Part shown: positions 61,498-64,000 of the stretch, piece by piece | How the letters are laid out: each line of letters begins with the position of its first letter | How positions within the stretch are numbered: position 1 is the first letter of the stretch | Assembly (NCBI GenBank): GCA_021776915.1 | Contig: JAIQZU010000034.1 | Span: 1-64,000, forward strand | Source of the DNA: Candidatus Scalindua sp. | GTDB lineage: Bacteria > Planctomycetota > Brocadiia > Brocadiales > Scalinduaceae | Reading direction: 5' to 3' | DNA length: 64,000 nucleotides | The notes under the pieces: model-generated | Told to the model about the DNA's origin: nothing | What the model saw: only the letters and a program-made list of their open reading frames with translations | Database searches by the model: none | Position numbers and translations under genes: made by a program

Positions 61498-63404
61498 GCC
61501 CTGCCTGCTACTTTGCTGTCGGGAAGCTTGATCATGGCGACGCCAGGATCAATTGCGGCATCGTACTGTATCGGGCCCTCAATAAGCAGGTCAGGCCTCT
61601 TGCTCCTTGCCATCTCTGTCGCCTCTCTCACCTTCTCAACCTCCGGCCCCTTTCCTGACTTACCTGTCGAATATGAGAGCATGGCAACGTACGGGTCTAT
61701 GCCAAAGTCCTTAGCTGTATCTGCGCTTGTAATGGCGATATCAGCGAGCTGTTCTGCAGTTGGAATAGGAATTATTGCACAATCTCCATATACAAGCACC
61801 CTGTCTTTCAGACACATGAGGAATATACTGGAGGCATTTGCTATGCCAGGCTTTGTCTTGACTATTTCAAATGCCGGCCTGATTGTGTGCTGTGTTGTGT
61901 TAACGGCGCCGGAAACCAATCCATCGGCATCCCCCTTGTATATCATCATTGTGCCGTAGTAGATTGTGTCATGCATCCGGTCTTGTGCGACATCTATTGT
62001 GTAAATCTTATGTTTTCTCAGATCAAAATAGGTATTAACATAATCCTCAAACTTATGTGATTCGACGGGGTTTATGACGTCAATTCCTCCGTCCAGTTTC
62101 AAACCCAATGCAGAGGCTTTTCTTGCAATTTGGTCCTTATCACCAAGGAGTATCAGGTCTGCGATTTCTCTGTCTCTTATCCATTCAGCAGCTTTCAAAG
62201 TCCTCTCTTCCTCTCCCTCCGGAAGAACTATACGTTTCTTTTTCGAACGCGCCCTCTCAAGTATTTCATATTTGAATATCTCGGGTGTTCGTTTTCTGAC
62301 CTTTTCCAGTTTCAGTTTTTCGTTTATCATTTCACAATCAACATGACGGTATATCAAAGACTTCGCAATATCAATCTTCTGGGTGTCATTTGAAGATACG
62401 TGGACAACAAGAGAGTTGATTTTATTCACAGTTTCTATTGTGTTGCACTGAACACTGAGAATGGGAATTGGCAATTCAGATAAAGTCCCAATCAGCTTCA
62501 TTATGTTATCATTCGGCAAAAGGCCTCCTGTTAAAACTATACCTGATATATTCGGGTAAGAGGGAGAGATCAGGGATGTTATACAGCCGAGAAGTATCTC
62601 GCTCCTGTCGCCTCCGGTAATGATGAGTGTTCCGTCATGAATATATTTCAAGGCATTCTCAAAACTCATAGAAGCAATTATAGTTTCAACTGCGATATTC
62701 GAAAGATGGTCCTCGCCAAACAAAACTTCAGCGTCCAGGCTCCTGGCTATATCGTATAAACGTGGTTTTGCCAGGATTGAATCGTATGGAACAGTACCCA
62801 GGTAATCTATTTTTCTCTTCTTAAGTATTTTTCTCAGACCCTGATCAACCTCTTCCAATCTTTCAGTCTCTATTTTATTAACAATAACACCCAGGAAATC
62901 GCAGGACTGTTCATCAAATGATTCTTTTCCTGTCAGCACACCGGAGGATATTTCGTCCATCGATTTTCCATATCCGTCTTCAATAAGAATTATGCCTGCA
63001 TTCAGGTTGTTCGCAATGTCAGCATTTATATCAAACTCAAAAGCGGACTTCATTCCAACATAGTCAGTACCGTCAATTACAACTATATCTTTATCCTTCT
63101 CTATTTTCCTGAAGGATTTCTGAACTTTCTGAAAAAATACTTCTTCATTATTATTTGCAATGTAATGATCTAATTCTTTCATCGAGACAGGATTTATGTG
63201 TTTCAACTCGTCTTCAAGACCAAATGCCTCCTTAATCATTATTGATACTTTATCGTAATCTTCATTCTTTCTGTATTTCTGGCCTATGGGTTTAAAATAA
63301 CTGACATTTGTAGCCATACCCCTGAGAGCACTGATCAGACCCAGACAGATTACGCCTTTGCCGGACTTTGGACTGGTGGAAGCCAGATAGATATTTTTTG
63401 CCAT
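61302..63404 (-). CDS. pta: Phosphate acetyltransferase (DRTGG-containing)
   Basis: 700 aa, converting acetyl-CoA and phosphate to acetyl phosphate. N-terminal BioD-like P-loop (STSPKSGKGVICLGLISALR), DRTGG region (about 210-330: TLIITGGDRSEILLGCI), C-terminal PTA_PTB catalytic domain (about 375-700: [75 protein letters not shown]). Downstream of ackA, 291 bp apart. Its 3' end is copied (in pieces) three times upstream in the toxin-antitoxin array. Confidence 0.95.
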   Translation of the reverse strand: MAKNIYLASTSPKSGKGVICLGLISALRGMATNVSYFKPIGQKYRKNEDYDKVSIMIKEAFGLEDELKHINPVSMKELDHYIANNNEEVFFQKVQKSFRKIEKDKDIVVIDGTDYVGMKSAFEFDINADIANNLNAGIILIEDGYGKSMDEISSGVLTGKESFDEQSCDFLGVIVNKIETERLEEVDQGLRKILKKRKIDYLGTVPYDSILAKPRLYDIARSLDAEVLFGEDHLSNIAVETIIASMSFENALKYIHDGTLIITGGDRSEILLGCITSLISPSYPNISGIVLTGGLLPNDNIMKLIGTLSELPIPILSVQCNTIETVNKINSLVVHVSSNDTQKIDIAKSLIYRHVDCEMINEKLKLEKVRKRTPEIFKYEILERARSKKKRIVLPEGEEERTLKAAEWIRDREIADLILLGDKDQIARKASALGLKLDGGIDVINPVESHKFEDYVNTYFDLRKHKIYTIDVAQDRMHDTIYYGTMMIYKGDADGLVSGAVNTTQHTIRPAFEIVKTKPGIANASSIFLMCLKDRVLVYGDCAIIPIPTAEQLADIAITSADTAKDFGIDPYVAMLSYSTGKSGKGPEVEKVREATEMARSKRPDLLIEGPIQYDAAIDPGVAMIKLPDSKVAGRATVFIFPDLNTGNNTYKAVQRSSGAIAIGPVIQGLKKPVNDLSRGCTVEDIVYTIAITAIQAQGK

Positions 63405-63507
63405 ATTTTGAAACGTTCCTTTTATTTGTTAAAGAATAAATTACTACCGCATAAAGAGTGATAGCCTTGCCGTTCGGCTGTAAGCCGACTAAAGTCAAAC
63501 AATAAAG

Positions 63508-63638
63508 TTCGAAGCACGAAACTCGAATTTCGAAACAAATTCTAAAATTCTAAATTCAAATGTTCCAAACTATTTTGAATTTAATTCATTTGGTATTTGA
63601 AATTGTTTCGGGTTTAGATATTCGTTTTTCGGATTTTT
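63508..63638. repeat. Dispersed palindromic AT-rich repeat, copy B
   Basis: GTTCGAAGCACGAAACTCGA, ATTTCGAAACAAATT, TTCAAATGTTCCAAAC and mirrored GAAATTGTTTCGGGTTT. Related to 4968-5079. It fills the ackA-pta gap. Confidence 0.75.
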
Positions 63639-63695
63639 CAAATTAGAGGCGAAGGTTCTTTTCTCAATCCACAAACAGGACAATAATGCCAGCCG

Positions 63696-64000
63696 TCATT
63701 CTTTATTATCTATTATCCGTGCTGTATCTCTGGCTATTACGAGTTCCTCATTTGTGGGTATGCATAACACCCTGACTTTAGAACCCTGAGCGGTCAGATA
63801 TCCTTCGGTTCCAACAATTTTCTTATTTTTCTCTTCATCAAAGTCAATACCCAGATATTCCATGTCAGTACAGCACATACTCCTGATAAGAACCGCTTTC
63901 TCGCCAACTCCACCGGTAAAGACTATTATATCAACACCGTTCATTGATGCTGCATACATACCAATATATTTCCTGATTCGGTATGAATACATCTGCAAGG
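63696..64000 (-). CDS. ackA: Acetate kinase, C-terminal part (runs off the window)
   Basis: About 100 residues in frame to the window edge: IRKYIGMYAASMNG, DIIVFTGGVGEKAVLIRSM and YLTAQGSKVRVLCIPTNEELVIARD. FTGGVGE and PTNEE are signature motifs of acetate kinase. Upstream neighbour of pta on the minus strand, so ackA-pta form one unit for acetate/ATP metabolism. The N-terminal three quarters lie beyond 64000. Confidence 0.93.
   Translation of the reverse strand, partial: LQMYSYRIRKYIGMYAASMNGVDIIVFTGGVGEKAVLIRSMCCTDMEYLGIDFDEEKNKKIVGTEGYLTAQGSKVRVLCIPTNEELVIARDTARIIDNKE

Noticed and set aside
1-64000. tRNA, rRNA and riboswitch genes
   Set aside because: Intergenic regions were read for T-loop GGTTCGAATCC-like and rRNA-like blocks; none found. 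A tRNAscan/Infernal run would be decisive.

Overview
The window is an AT-rich (roughly 38-40% GC by eye) chromosomal segment of a Gram-negative environmental bacterium. The mix of genes recalls the anammox planctomycetes (Brocadiales, Scalindua-like): RNase G with L21/L27/ObgE, HslVU, DRTGG-type Pta, siroheme sulfite reductase with TusA/DsrE, a CXXCH-containing sensor kinase, geranylgeranyl-reductase-like FAD proteins and a patchwork glycan cluster. No diagnostic anammox gene (hydrazine synthase or hydrazine dehydrogenase) is present, so this assignment is an inference of moderate confidence.

Layout. 1-4766: housekeeping block rng, rplU, rpmA, obgE, coaX and a convergent TPR gene. 5134-8105: sulfur block with siroheme synthase CysG/Met8 N-terminal type, a small siroheme sulfite/nitrite reductase with ferredoxin domains, DsrE-like, an M67/JAMM metallopeptidase with an unusual membrane tail, and TusA, closed by a terminator. 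8297-12437: three tandem geranylgeranyl-reductase-like modules in two genes. 12449-17431: two sensor kinase/receiver pairs with near-duplicate receivers; the second kinase carries a haem-binding CXXCH motif. 17439-23243 (minus): operon of GT2, radical SAM, methyltransferase, WbpG-like amidotransferase and GT39. 23381-25982: MOSC, DUF2809, dodecin, orphan KorD-like ferredoxin and several gene relics. 26104-27992: hslVU. 28226-46153: exopolysaccharide/cell-surface glycan genes in mixed orientation (GT2, GT4, CgeB-like, hexapeptide acyltransferase, two FemAB/BioF2-like acyltransferases, DUF2334 deacetylase-like, DegT aminotransferase, Wzx flippase, radical SAM, a GPI-ethanolamine-phosphate-transferase-like enzyme, diacylglycerol kinase-like, SGNH). 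46349-48427: era and a TPR-FGE/SUMF1 protein.

48515 to 61256 is accessory. A controller-type restriction module (C protein, 70-aa ORF, PLD-type nuclease, small acidic ORF, 3'-truncated D12 adenine methylase) has a near-canonical C-box before the C gene and a second C-box-like site before the methylase. After ettA come two miniature inverted-repeat elements, a 113-bp twin-hairpin repeat shared with the rplU-rpmA gap, and a WYL regulator. That regulator is bracketed by two GCGACA-N6-TGTCG(G/C) palindromes and followed by an uncharacterised gene set: a 191-aa protein, then a tight GIY-YIG / PD-(D/E)XK / HD run. Then comes an array of toxin-antitoxin-like cassettes (VapBC, DUF6883/DUF4926, BrnTA, MNT/HEPN). 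The cassettes are separated by duplicated chimeric spacers built from the 3' end of the HD gene and the 3' end of pta. The window ends with pta and the C-terminal part of ackA (acetate/acetyl-CoA interconversion).

The strongest candidates for something undescribed are the WYL-linked GIY-YIG/PD-(D/E)XK/HD set, the pta-3'-end cassette array, the membrane-tethered JAMM peptidase in the sulfur block, and the controller-regulated PLD nuclease beside a broken methylase. No tRNA, rRNA, CRISPR array or complete insertion sequence was seen.
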